From Xiphydria camelus (taxonomy: Eukaryota; Arthropoda; Insecta; Hymenoptera; Xiphydriidae), in the NCBI GenBank assembly GCA_963678675.1, contig OY783200.1, positions 7,142,501 to 7,206,500 on the forward strand: DNA of 64,000 bases, written 5' to 3'. Each line of letters starts with the position of its first letter. Position 1 is the stretch's first letter. Made by a program: the position numbers and the translations under genes. This document shows positions 39,812-50,395 of this stretch, piece after piece. A model generated the notes under the pieces. The model did not search any database, was not told the origin of the DNA, and saw nothing but the letters and a program-made list of their open reading frames with translations.

Positions 39812-40714
39812 ATGCACAGCGAGATACGCAAGGAGAAGGACGTCTTGCGTCAAATCGCGAAAGCCAGCGACGCGATTCGACGAAAGCATCGAGCGATAAA
39901 ACTGGGCAGAGAGAGCACCGTACGCGTGACGAGTGAAGTCTTCAAACCTATGGTGAACCCCCTGCAGAATTTGGTTGATACCTCTCGGTCCATGGTATCC
40001 GTCAAGGGTGAACCGAAGCGGGAGAAGGAGTAGCCGCAGTTGGAGGAAGACGCTGTGCAGCCTCAGACGATAACGGATGACATTGAGGATGAGAAGGTGG
40101 AGGGGGAGGTGGAGGAGGAGGCGGAAGAGGAGGAGGAGGAGGAGGAAGAGGATGACTTTACATGGAAGTACTTGAGAAAGTTGGAAAGAAAGATTTGGAC
40201 ACGACTTATGGTGTGCGCGAGCTCACTGGAGGGAAGCTGATGATTGGCAATTCTCCGATAGCCTTTAAACAAACTCATTCACGTGGGTGATGTAGTTTAT
40301 CCGAACACCACTGGTATGATGGAGCTACTATTCAAGAAGACACCCAACGAGACCCTCGTGAGTCAGGATGATCAGAACAATTATGGAAAAATCATGCTCG
40401 CGACGAATGCGCACAGAAAGTATTACCACACAAATGAAGAGATACGCGATACCAAGAGCATCAAGTTCAACAGCATTATCGCGAGAGCGATCGGCTATCG
40501 CTCTGAGTCAACGAAACGCAAAGGAGCAGGCCTACCACGATACATGGTCGCCGAGAGTGGCAAACGAGTGGATTACACGTACTGGGACGATCCCAACGAA
40601 CTCGTGGATCGCCTTCGTCTGCTGCTAGCGTCCCAGGCTGCCGGTAACTCGGGTCACTCCAACGAGATCATATCCATCATCGAGGAATTGCGTGAAGCCG
40701 GCATCATTTATTAG
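39812..40714 (+). pseudogene. Conserved Polinton protein with WDDPNELVDRLRLL motif (P6)
   Basis: The N-terminal frame MHSEIRKEKDVLRQIAKASD ends at a TAG at 40031. The same frame resumes with an acidic linker and FTWKYLRKLER. Two frameshifts (near 40185 and 40280) lead to GDVVYPNTTGMMELLFKKTP, IMLATNAHRKYYHTNEEI and YWDDPNELVDRLRLLLASQA, ending EELREAGIIY. I know this combination as a frequent insect Polinton-associated ORF without assigned function. The full gene would be near 300 residues. It follows ATPase on the same strand. Confidence 0.65.
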
Positions 40715-40748
40715 TGGGATCGCACGATGTTTCTTCATCAGTACCATC

Positions 40749-40869
40749 ATGAGCATCGACGTGTTCGGACAACAGTTGAACGGTAGAAGTGAACGCGGCC
40801 CTCCGGGACCTGCCGGCGAGGGATTCAAATTCACTGACGATGGACAGTACGATGTGGGGAACAAGAGAC
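40749..40869 (+). pseudogene. Collagen-like virion protein, N-terminal stub (P6)
   Basis: It starts MSIDVFGQQLNGRSE, then RGPPGPAGEGFKFTDDGQY and DVGNKRL, and is cut by the junction with PolB at about 40869. Gly-X-X runs followed by GFKxTxDGxYDxxNKRL are characteristic of a fibre-like protein found in insect Polintons. The shaft and C-terminal part are missing. Confidence 0.6.
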
Positions 40870-42318
40870 TGAGACACGCTGAACGGTTCATGCACTTGAC
40901 AAACTCTCGTCTTGCTCGTCTGCTGCAGGTCGACGTTCTTCAGGAGACACTCGAAGTCTGCGTAGACGACAAACGGCACCTTTTCCTTGAAGTTGAAGTT
41001 CTTAAACTTCAAGGTGCTGTGCATCGGTGCAGGCATCTTGACCTTGCACCGATTCACCTGGCCGCAGTCGATTTCGTGGGCTTCCAACTTTTCAGTACTC
41101 CGGAAGTAGTGCAGGCAGCGAGAGAGAGAGATCACAGATGTAATTTTTTCCCTTATTTCTCGAAAGTTGGGTGCTGACTAGCCGAGAAAGGTCCTTTATC
41201 CACACGTAGTGGTAGATGGTTGATGTTTCATCATCATCGTCCCCCTCCACAACCTCACCACCCTCCTCCTCCTCATCGACGTAGCGATCTTGAATCATGA
41301 GGAGATTCACATGTTTGGTCTTCTTGTGCGAGGTAACGTGGATGGGGGCTACCACAAATTTTTCTTTACGCTTCAGCAGAACGTAGATTTTGATCGAGAG
41401 CTCGTTCTGCTTCTCAAACTTTGGGATCTCTCGGCATCACCGGGAAGTCTATACCCGTAAAGTTCAATTCGTTTTCGTACGGTCTGTACACTGACACATG
41501 GTTGGGATGATCTCGCCGATCAACAGGATGCAGTGCAGAAAGGAGCGCCCACTTGAAACACTGGTCGTCGGTGTTTTTCACGTTGACGCAGGCCTCCTTC
41601 CTCTTGATAAACCCGGGAAGTTCCAGGTAGGAGCTGCCTCTCATTGGGTAGTACCGGTTCACGTTGACGGTCAAGTTGATGACGACTCGCAACGTCCAAC
41701 CCGAGTCTCGCTCCTGGAATTCCTCCATTTGCCTGAGAATGGGGTCTCGCACATTTCGATGAACCACTGTCTCAAATTGGTGGTCTGCAGGATCGCGACG
41801 TTCCTTGTGGCGAAGGTCTTCAGCTCGATGATCTCCTCGTCATTCTTGAAAATACTGTACTCGCCCTCCAGTACAGCATTCACCTTCAAGGCGTTCTCCT
41901 TCTTCAGCGCGTTCTTGATGCGCGGTGTGAAGAGGGCTTGGGCGTCCTGCAGGAAGGTGGCGGGGTCCAGGTTTCTTAGGTTTACGATCTCTCCTGTGCG
42001 GATGCGCCCGTCGAACGCCGACTGGAGATCCTCCCACGAGACGCGTCTCTGTTCGCGTTGACCCAGCCGCCCACCTCTCACGAACAAGCTTTTGAGTTTC
42101 CGATTGTAACTCTTAACTTGTCTAATGGTGGCCAGGTATCGTTGTTTGTCAGACATTGATGTCCCCTCTCGGCACATCAATCGTCCGAGCAGGCGCAAAT
42201 TCTCGGTTCCATGTTGGATCCATTGCGTGATCTCGGCGGGGTCAACTCTCTTGCGATTGATGAGCTTGAAAGCTTGGCGATTGATGTTTACAATACTCTT
42301 ACATTGATTGGAAGACAT
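40870..42318 (-). pseudogene. Protein-primed DNA polymerase B, N-terminal part (P6)
   Basis: It starts MSSNQCKSIVNINRQAF, with the same N-terminal domain as P4 (TSMSDKQRYLATIRQVKSY, GRIRTGEIVNLRNLDPATF). It then covers FQERDSGWTLRVVINLTVNV, the zinc-like CLHYF motif, and Exo I as YADFECLLKN, and ends at VCQVHEPFS. Several frameshifts (near 41760, 41420, 41150) split it. Exo II onward and all polymerase motifs are deleted. The gene starts directly inside the right TIR. Confidence 0.8.
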
Positions 42319-42334
42319 GTTATCATTTTCGAGA

Positions 42335-43085
42335 GCGAGGTGTGAGTAATGGATATTGATATTGTGGTGGTGGCGGGGGTGAAGAGGGTCTTCGTCGGAA
42401 TATCTGAGCCAGCTCGCGCGAATTTGAATCGGAGTGCGCGTTCATGGCACACATCGCAGCGAACCGTACGAGCCTGCATGTGCAAGTCAGCGAAATTTGA
42501 TAGCAAGATTGCTCGGAGCTGGCGCCATCCCAGGAATTGGACGTGCGCAGTAGCGTTGGAATTTGATGCACGTGCAAGTTGGCGGCTGCTTGGAGCTTGC
42601 ACACGCGAGTCAATGAAATTTGATAGCCGGAGATAACAATTCCGGGAATCGGACGTGAGCAGTAGCGTTGCTACGTGCAAGTATCGAGGGGTGGGGGAGG
42701 TCATCGAGATGGCGCTGCGAGCTACTTCGGGATGTGGAGGTTCGACCAATGGCGGAGCTCCGTGGGTGGGGGTTCGAGCCGTGTTGGGGTAAAATTCAAA
42801 ATGGCTGCCACCGACGGTGGCGACACCTGGTGGGGGTCGGGGAGTGGGAATTCGGTCAATGGGAGAGCTCCGTTACTAATGGCGGTGCTCCGTGGGTGGG
42901 GGTTCGACCAATGGCGGAGCTCTGTTAGGATAAAATTCAAAATGGCTACCACCAATGGTGGCGACACCTGGCGGGGGTTGGGGAGTGGGGGTTCGGCTAA
43001 TGAGAGAGCTCCGTTGGGTCATGTGAGGAAAATTCAAATTTCCCGCCATCTTTGCCCCTGAAAGTAGGCAACCCGTCCGATTTTA
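42335..43085 (-). repeat. P6 terminal inverted repeat, outer end missing
   Basis: It has the same blocks as P2 and P5: GCGCAGTAGCGTTGGAATTT, GCCACCGACGGTGGCGACAC (twice), GGTTCGACCAATGGCGGAGC and AAATTCAAATTTCCCGCCAT. It lacks the terminal AGTAG... sequence. Confidence 0.7.
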
Positions 43086-44226
43086 TGGCGCCGCACAGTG
43101 GTCAATTTCCTTGAATTAGGAGGACAAAACGTAAAAAATGAAAGTATTCGCAGAATGAAAATAACGGTATATATGAAGTGCTACATAACGAGAGATTCGT
43201 AAATGACATAGCATTATAGCCTACGCATGATATGTTCTATAAAATCAAGGTCAAAAGTTGCAGTAGCGAAATATACCTTTAGTGTATTACTTTCTTTCGT
43301 TGTGCATACACTGTGTTCTATTTGCGTTTGGAAATTATCGCGTTGTTGTATTGTTAGTTTAGTCCTTTGACTACATACAAACGTCATTTGGTAAGTATAT
43401 AACTACACACACTTGCATAATAATTTGTTTTTAACAAGGCATACGTAAAGCTGCTCTTGATAGGGTTTTAAAAAAAGTTTCAAAAAGTTTCACGTTCGAA
43501 TATGTTTTGTTTTGTAGAGAAACTTATCTACTTTAAAATGAGCTATGAAGCTTTACTTACTTCTACTTACTACAGAATATAAACGAAACGAAACTCTAAG
43601 CTACGCTCTCAATGTTGCTTTTCTCGCTCACTCTCTGATGTCACTTTTCCTCGGCACACGGTGGCAAATTTCAGTTTCCGTTCGGTATCGCGCGAGAGCA
43701 TTGGCGATCAGATATACCGGTGTGTTTAATAATTATTAATAATATATTATAATTTATTAAATATTAAGAAAATATATTATATTATAGTAGGTATAGATTA
43801 TTAAATATACCTATCGTATTTTTCTAAAAAATGGAAACAATTTTTGAACCAAAAATGGTTGCTTAATTTTAAATTATGAAACACTATTAGATACCACCAC
43901 TAACACGCTTGCGGTCCCGTACCTTTCCCGGAATACTAATTACCGGACGCTTCCTAATGAGTCACACGTCACCGAATTCACTTTGCTAATTACCATAAGA
44001 TAGTACGCTGAATGATGGTTTATCTTTAAAACCATCCTTCTAGGAAATCCTAACAACCACCGTTAGGTACGTGACTTAGGGAAGCGTCATCCCTAGCGTT
44101 CACATCACTTTTCTAGCCAATCCGGACACACCGTATAGCTCACGCTATCTAGACCGTCATTCTCATTCAACCAATCAGGGCGTACCGCATCGCCCACGCT
44201 ATCTCCACTATCTGTTAGTTGTAAGA
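43086..44226. other. AT-rich intergenic DNA, no gene recognised
   Basis: There is no conserved frame. From 43900 the DNA becomes less AT-rich, with CCAAT-like CCAATC at 44117 and 44171 upstream of the promoter at 44227. Confidence 0.4.
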
Positions 44227-44260
44227 TATATAAACCGCAATCGAATGCACGTTATTCAGT
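44227..44260 (+). promoter_or_regulatory. TATA plus arthropod initiator
   Basis: TATATAAA at 44227 is followed 30 bp later by TTCAGTTT, a good arthropod Inr (TCAGT at 44256). A GTAAGT at 44328 and an acceptor TTTCTTTCAG at 44922-44931 would splice a short leader to the gene at 44946. Confidence 0.55.
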
Positions 44261-44945
44261 TTAGTTTTGTTTTCTGTGTAATCAAGTGATCAGTGCCTCT
44301 ACATCCATCAGTGTGTCTCTACAGTCGTAAGTAATCTTTCGCAATCAGTGTGCATCAAACCGATTAACCTACGCGTGTTTCCAAGTTTTAGTTTCGTACG
44401 ATTTCCATTACCATCGATAGATTTGAAGTCCTCAGCGCATTACGTCTTATAATCGTGTAACATATCGTATTAGAGTATCTTAATCTTGTGCGATATTGTA
44501 AATCACGATTTTAACATCTCAACCCTGTATCTCTTTAATTCAATATATTGTTTAGTTAATATAGTGAGTGCAGTGTTCAGTTATTTGAACTAGCCGATAG
44601 GTTTTTAACTACCTTGCGGTGCGTTCGGGAAATACAGCCGTGTCACTCATAGTGTCTTCGAGATTTACGACCCCGAGGAGATCTAGAAACCCGATCGCGT
44701 GGCGATCGAATATCTATCGATACCTTAAAATTAATTTCTATTTACCCCCGTCACCCGGTGCCCTCATATAGTAACATAAACGTCGCGCAACAAAGTTTAC
44801 TCGAATCGGTGACTCGGAATACGGCAGCTCGCCTTGTAGTCCTCACTTCAAAGTTCCGGCGCCGAGTGACCCTTCTGTGTCTTGTTTATATTCTGTGTAC
44901 TTACTTTATGAAACATTTTCATTTCTTTCAGAAAAGCGATTTACT

Positions 44946-45692
44946 ATGAAACGGTTACAGATATTTGACTTCTTGCGAAAAGAGAACTTATTGCGTGAAG
45001 GAGCCTCACCAATTGCCATTAATAAAGTACTTGAACATTGTAGACATCAAATTGGTGAACATGATCAGGGTTTATATGACACTACAGAAGTTTCTCAAGC
45101 TATTAAGTTACTTTTGTGTAATCTACTGAAGCGATGGAGAGCAAGTAAATTTAATGACAGCTTCTTTAAGAAAAAGCATAATGCTTGGCTACAGGAAGAC
45201 TTCCTATACATTTCAACACAAGGTGAACATCAGTCAGAGTCATCTACATCAACAGTAGGTCGACCGCCAACTTCATTCATTGACAGCGGAGGAAAATCGA
45301 AAAGAAGAAAAATACAACCGTTACTAGATAAAACACCCGAAGAACTAAGTTTAGCAACCCAAGTAGCTTACCATTTAAGTGGAAAAAGGGATGTTGCACT
45401 TGTTATTAAAAAAGCTTCAACAAGTTCTCCACGGACAATTAAACGCATTAAGAAAGCAGTCTCTAATGACAAAGCTTCTTCATCTGCAGTTAGATCTTAC
45501 ACAGCCATAGAAGCGTTAGCTTTAATTACTAGTTTGAAACTGTCACGATATCAATATATAATGCTACGGAAGGAAGCTTTGCAAAGAAATATTGATTTAT
45601 ATCCACCATATTATGCCGTATTGAAAGCGAAATCAGAATGCTCTATCCCCCTCAAGATAAAATTACAGTTACAGGTATTGTTGTCGACGTAG
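44946..45692 (+). CDS. Transposon-associated conserved arthropod protein
   Basis: It has 248 codons from MKRLQIFDFLRKENLLREG. Then come STSTVGRPPTSFIDSGGKSK with a basic RRK patch, LATQVAYHLSGKRDVALVI, and IEALALITSLKLSRYQYIML followed by LYPPYYAVLKAKSEC. The GRP-F-x-x-S-x-x-KRRK and LSxxQYxxxR blocks recur in a family of insect and marine-invertebrate proteins that I associate with transposons but cannot name. It appears to be the N-terminal part; 60 bp beyond the stop an LTR-like repeat begins, so the rest may be lost. An upstream Met at 44877 lies before the predicted acceptor. Confidence 0.5.
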   Translation: MKRLQIFDFLRKENLLREGASPIAINKVLEHCRHQIGEHDQGLYDTTEVSQAIKLLLCNLLKRWRASKFNDSFFKKKHNAWLQEDFLYISTQGEHQSESSTSTVGRPPTSFIDSGGKSKRRKIQPLLDKTPEELSLATQVAYHLSGKRDVALVIKKASTSSPRTIKRIKKAVSNDKASSSAVRSYTAIEALALITSLKLSRYQYIMLRKEALQRNIDLYPPYYAVLKAKSECSIPLKIKLQLQVLLST

Positions 45693-45777
45693 ATTTACAA
45701 AGTCTGTTAGATTTGACGGTCAACCGTTTACTTCTAGCACAATATGAAGTAATAATAGGAACATAGAACCACCACAG

Positions 45778-46300
45778 TGGCGAGCAAAGCGATAGAATAA
45801 GGGAAATCGAATAGCGACGAGCAAGGCCGCTATGAAGACCGGAATGCCGACTCCGCACAGAGCCAAAACTGCAGCGCGCGTAACATGAACCCTCGCGCAA
45901 GGTGAAGGTGCGAGAACCTCCACGTGCCACCCTCGTAACATTAAAGGAAATGAATCAGCGAAATACGAAACGCCGTTTTGCCAAAAAGCCACCGATCGAC
46001 CGATAACAGGGAGAAATCCCACGATTCAACGCATTTCTTCTCCTTCCCTTTTTCAACATCAGGAGGGATCCCCACCCGGACGTAGTCTAACCGAATATAA
46101 AAAGGGAATTCTCTGGACACCAGAGACAGATAGTTTTTCTTCCAGATAATTATCATTCCGCAAAACTTGTAGTTCCTTGTGATTCGCGCGTGTTCGTTTT
46201 TCTTCATCACGATCTTTCTGTGTTCCATTGTGATTTGAATAAACTTCCGATAGAAGTGACTGTAGATTGGTGATACCTCGCACTCTATCCCTTTCACGCA
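45778..46300 (+). repeat. LTR-like dispersed repeat, copy 2
   Basis: It is uninterrupted relative to 35533-36240. It has TATAAAAA at 46096 and GGAGGGATCCCCACCCGGA upstream. Minus strand begins TGTTACGAGGGTGGCACGTG, a possible LTR start. From 46301 to 46533 only short spacer is present, with ACCGATCTGCTTACC twice. Confidence 0.5.
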
Positions 46301-46533
46301 ACCGTGTCGAGAGAGAGTGATCTAGTCCTCCTATAGTACAAGATCCGAACTAGAGACGTTCTTCGCCGATCTGCTTACCGGATGAAAAGTATTTTTTATC
46401 AAACATAATACGTCAATGAATATATCGCGAATGGGTAGGCTAATAAAATATGCTCAAGACTACCCTTAAAACTATATAAACAGGTGAGCTGATATGAGCA
46501 ATTTGCACCGATCTGCTTACCAATTAAACTATA

Positions 46534-48774
46534 CAGGGTGTCCCCTCTCAATTGGAAAAAACTTCTAGGGCATATTGAGGAACCATAGAAAAGCAGTTTG
46601 AGATATGAGACTGATGTCCGGAAGTGCATGGTTTTCAACATACAGGGTGTCAAAGTTTTTTTCAAATTACTCTTTTTTTATCAATATCTCAAAGGCACGT
46701 TGATCGATTTTCTTGAAATTCGCTGGTGATGTAAGCTTTAATAAGACGCTCAGTTAGCACTAATTAAATGGTAATTATTACTTCCAGTGGCGCCCCGGGG
46801 GACAGTGTCACGAATAAAAATGACAAAAAAATGTACGCCACTGACTTTTTTTAAAAATTTTATATTTTTTAGAAAGCTCAGTTAAAAATACAACTTTTTT
46901 GTCACTTGATATTTTTTCGTATCTCTCTCCGTTTTCGAGAAAAAAATTTGATTAACAACTCTATTAAAAGGTTCATTACCTGTTAGGAAAATAACTTTAC
47001 TTTAACTTATTATTAATAGTGAAGCAAATGCTCAAAGTGTTCACCATGCATTTCGATGCATTTTCTGCACCTGTCGACCCAGGATTCGCGCACCCGAGCA
47101 AACACGCCTGGATCGTTCGCGATAAATTCCGCTGCCACAACAACTCTAGCAACTAGGTCCTCCATGGTCGGCACAGGAGTTGCATAGATCAACCGTTCCA
47201 TTTCGCCCCAAAGAAAAAAGTCCAGGGGGGCCAAGTCCGGCGACCTTGCTGGCCAAGGGACGGGACCACCTATACCAATCCACCTGTTGTTGTAGGTTTG
47301 GTCGAGATAACTTCTCACCGTGCGCGCAAAATGCGCTGGACAACCATCGTGTTGGAACCAGGCCTCTCTACGCAACTGGAAGGGTACATCTTCTAGCAGC
47401 CCGGGCAGAACATCTCGCAAAAAAACTAGATAGCTGTTCCCGTTGAGGTGATTCGGTAGAACGTACGGCCCAATCAAATGGTCGCCAAGAATACCTGCCC
47501 AAACATTAACACCAAACTTCTGCTGATATCCTCTGATGTGCGTAGCATGGGGATTTTGTTCGCTCCACTCGTGGTTATTACGAGGATTGAATGTCCCCTC
47601 GCGTGAAAATCCTTTTTCGTCGCTCGTGAGGATTATACTTAAAAAATCAGCGTTTTCATCCGCTTGACCGAGCAACCACTCGCAGAACTCGAGCCGCCGA
47701 GGAGCGTCGCCAGGCAGTAGATGCTGCATCTTTTGAAGTTTAAATGGATGGAGATCGTAGCTTTTCAATACTCGATGGACAGTATTTTTGCTGCAATGAA
47801 GTCGCGACGCAATCAGACGAGTGCTAGTGTTGGGCTCATTCTCAATGCGTGCCATGACTTCATCCTCAACGGCATCTCTGATCGGACACTGCCTTGCAAA
47901 TTCTCGAATAGGCTGTAAAGATAACAAAGCCTCTTAGATTGGCTGTAAAACAGAAACGCGCAAGAAAAAAACACAGAAAGTTGCCATTTCTGCAATACTT
48001 ACCACGAATGAGCCGGTCTCTCGTAGATTTTGATTAATTTTCATAAAAATCTTATGGTTTGGCAATTCACGATTTGGGAACCGCTGCCCGTACAACCGTT
48101 GTGCTAACAAAGAATTACCGCGCGCTTCCCCATACAAGAGATGCATATCTGCAAGCTTGGGTAATTCAAAACGATTCATTTTTGCAATTAGTGTAACGTT
48201 TGAAGATAGTTAAGTACTTATAAACTGACACTTTTAAGCGCCCTATACACGCTCCGGCCGGCCTGTCAGTTCTGCCTGAACAGTCCGCCTGAAGTCCGGC
48301 CACCGGATGGACTGATGTCTCTCCACACGCTCCGGCCGGCCTGTCAGTTCTGACTGAAAAATTTTTTTCTCGAAAACGGAGAGAGATACGAAAAAATATC
48401 AAGTGACAAAAAAGTTGTATTTTTAACTGAGCTTTCTAAAAAATATAAAATTTTTAAAAAAAGTCAGTGGCGTACATTTTTTTGTCATTTTTATTCGTGA
48501 CACTGTCCCCCGGGGCGCCACTGGAAGTAATAATTACCATTTAATTAGTGCTAACTGAGCGTCTTATTAAAGCTTACATCACCAGCGAATTTCAAGAAAA
48601 TCGATCAACGTGCCTTTGAGATATTGATAAAAAAAGAGTAATTTGAAAAAAACTTTGACACCCTGTATGTTGAAAACCATGCACTTCCGGACATCAGTCT
48701 CATATCTCAAACTGCTTTTCTATGGTTCCTCAATATGCCCTAGAAGTTTTTTCCAATTGAGAGGGGACACCCTG
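46534..48774 (-). mobile_element. Complete DD41D mariner-like transposon
   Basis: The element is 2241 bp flanked by TA on both sides, with inverted ends CAGGGTGTCCCCTCTCAATT. TIRs 46534-46949 and 48359-48774 (about 416 bp) show no mismatch that I found. The intact transposase gene and perfect TIRs suggest a recent insertion. Confidence 0.92.
47013..48179 (-). CDS. DD41D mariner transposase with one intron
   Basis: Exon 1 is 48179-48003 (MNRFELPKLADMHLLYGEAR, first HTH, ends RETGSFV) and exon 2 is 47912-47013, with an 90-bp GT-AG intron in phase 0. The predicted protein is 358 residues without stops. Exon 2 has a second HTH (TSTRLIASRLHCSKNTVHRV) and the catalytic triad in TSDEKGF, WFQHDGCPAHFA and SPDLAPLDFFLWG. 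Forty-one residues separate the second Asp from the Asp of APLD, so it is DD41D. Reading straight through from 47927 would give an unspliced start that lacks the first HTH. It cuts and pastes its element at TA. Confidence 0.9.
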
Positions 48775-48952
48775 TATATGAAAATAAAGATAATTTTATT
48801 GCAAACACGATGGTATAACCCTACCTGCAAAAAATCGGTCATGATCACGGTTGTAAGGCTTTGAAATTTATCGGAGCTAGCCAAGATGCGCGTACTACAG
48901 GGAAATTTGCTATAGGACGCAACGTAGGAAGTGGGCGCGACGCGACGGTTAG

Positions 48953-49150
48953 TTGAGAGAGAGTGCGTACATGCTGCTTCCTCGTACGATTGAAAAAGAT
49001 AACACTACTAAAATGTTCAAAAGCAATTATACAAATGAAATTGAAGGCTGTACGAAAGTAGCAATAGTAAGGTGTTCTTGGTGTAAGAAATCACTATGTT
49101 TTAAACACTTTTTCGATGAGTATCACTACTGTGAAACCTATAAACCCTAA
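48953..49150 (+). pseudogene. Transposase C-terminal Cys/His fragment (piggyBac-like)
   Basis: The readable end is TNEIEGCTKVAIVRCSWCKK, SLCFKHFFDEYHYCETYKP. The C-x2-C...C-x3-H...H-x-C pattern is typical of the C-terminus of piggyBac-related transposases in Hymenoptera. Nothing upstream of about 49000 continues the gene. Confidence 0.45.
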
Positions 49151-50395
49151 TAACATGTCACAAAGTATTTATATTAATTGGAAGAGATACATGTATTTCA
49201 TTAAATTTGTTAATAAAAATAAATGATATTAAATTTGACATCAATAGCATGAGTGCACCGCATTCTGGCAATGAATTGCGTCAGCTACAAATCCATTGTT
49301 CCAAAGATCCGATAAGATAAAAATAATCATCAGATACCTTTGATTACGGACGAATGTCGCAGTAAAGGATTAAATTAGAGATATCTATTCTTTTTGTTTA
49401 TTGAGCCATACAAATATATCTGACTATATTTGGACAATAGGCGTAAGGGCCACACCTCTGAATTAAATGCCGGAAACGTGATAATGAAAAGTAATCTGTT
49501 AGAGATAAAATGACATCATACATACGGGCCAAGAAATGGCGCAAATGAGACTATTATACCTGACATATGAAATTCATCAGGTTATATGTAAGTACATGTA
49601 TACAAATAGCACCGATGGTTAAATATTAAAATGGAATTAAAATCCGTAATATTGACGTAAATTCGATTATTTAAGTACTAATGCAACACTAGAAAGAAAA
49701 AGTTATAGTTATAATAGCACGATAATCGAGTTCAGAATCAGGGGGTAAGTAATCCCTTTAGAGCGGGATTTCGTTGAAATGCAAAAACACGTGTTCCTTA
49801 ATTTTTTACCCTCTACAAAATGCAAATGGTCCGATCAAAATAGAAATTACAATTTTTCTATCACGGCAAGAAAATTGGTTTTGAAGGGGTAGTTCATCCC
49901 CTTCCCTTACACCCCCATTGGCAGATTAACGTGTATTTTCATTACTCGTTATAATGAATAATTTTTGCCATGGGTCTCGTTCCCGTAGGTTCGGTGTTTC
50001 TACCTGAAACTGCAGAACCACCCGATGTTGGTACTGATTTTGGGGGTCGGTTTCACCCCTTAAAACCCTTTATGGGCCGATATGAAAAAATACGTATCTC
50101 TTAGTTTTTAGTGGACTACAACATATTACAAGGAGATCGAAATCGGAGGCGGACACCTACCTAACACTCCTTTAGAGCCTTGTTTACATTCACTCTACAA
50201 TTCTAAGAAACAGCGTACATTCAAATATTTTTTTAACGTTAAAGAAAGAAAAGTGTAAGTATGCAAGCAATTTTTTTTGGGAACGCTGTGTATAAGCCAA
50301 AAAACTATTTATATTGCACTCCAGAAACGTAACGTTAATACTAATACACCTCTAAAAGTATCCAAGGGAAACCCACAAAAATCAAAGTATCAGAT
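49151..50395. other. AT-rich intergenic DNA with GGGG/CCCC palindromic motifs
   Basis: No gene is recognised. Motifs such as GGGGTAGTTCATCCCC (49888) and GGGGGTCGGTTTCACCCC (50041) recur at about 150-bp intervals, suggesting a decayed repeat. Confidence 0.35.

Larger units (their letters stand above)
38056..43085 (-). mobile_element. Polinton copy P6, right half
   Basis: It contains PLA2-like gene (minus), ATPase, WDDPNELV protein, collagen-like protein (plus), PolB (minus) and a TIR that ends near 43085 at GCAACCCGTCCGATTT, lacking the outermost bases. A deletion joins collagen-like gene to PolB. Together with P5 it defines the whole element order. Confidence 0.75.

Noticed and set aside
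47013..47927. Unspliced 304-codon mariner ORF as the full protein
   Set aside because: Its first residues come from intron sequence; a preceding exon with the first HTH and good splice sites completes the gene.
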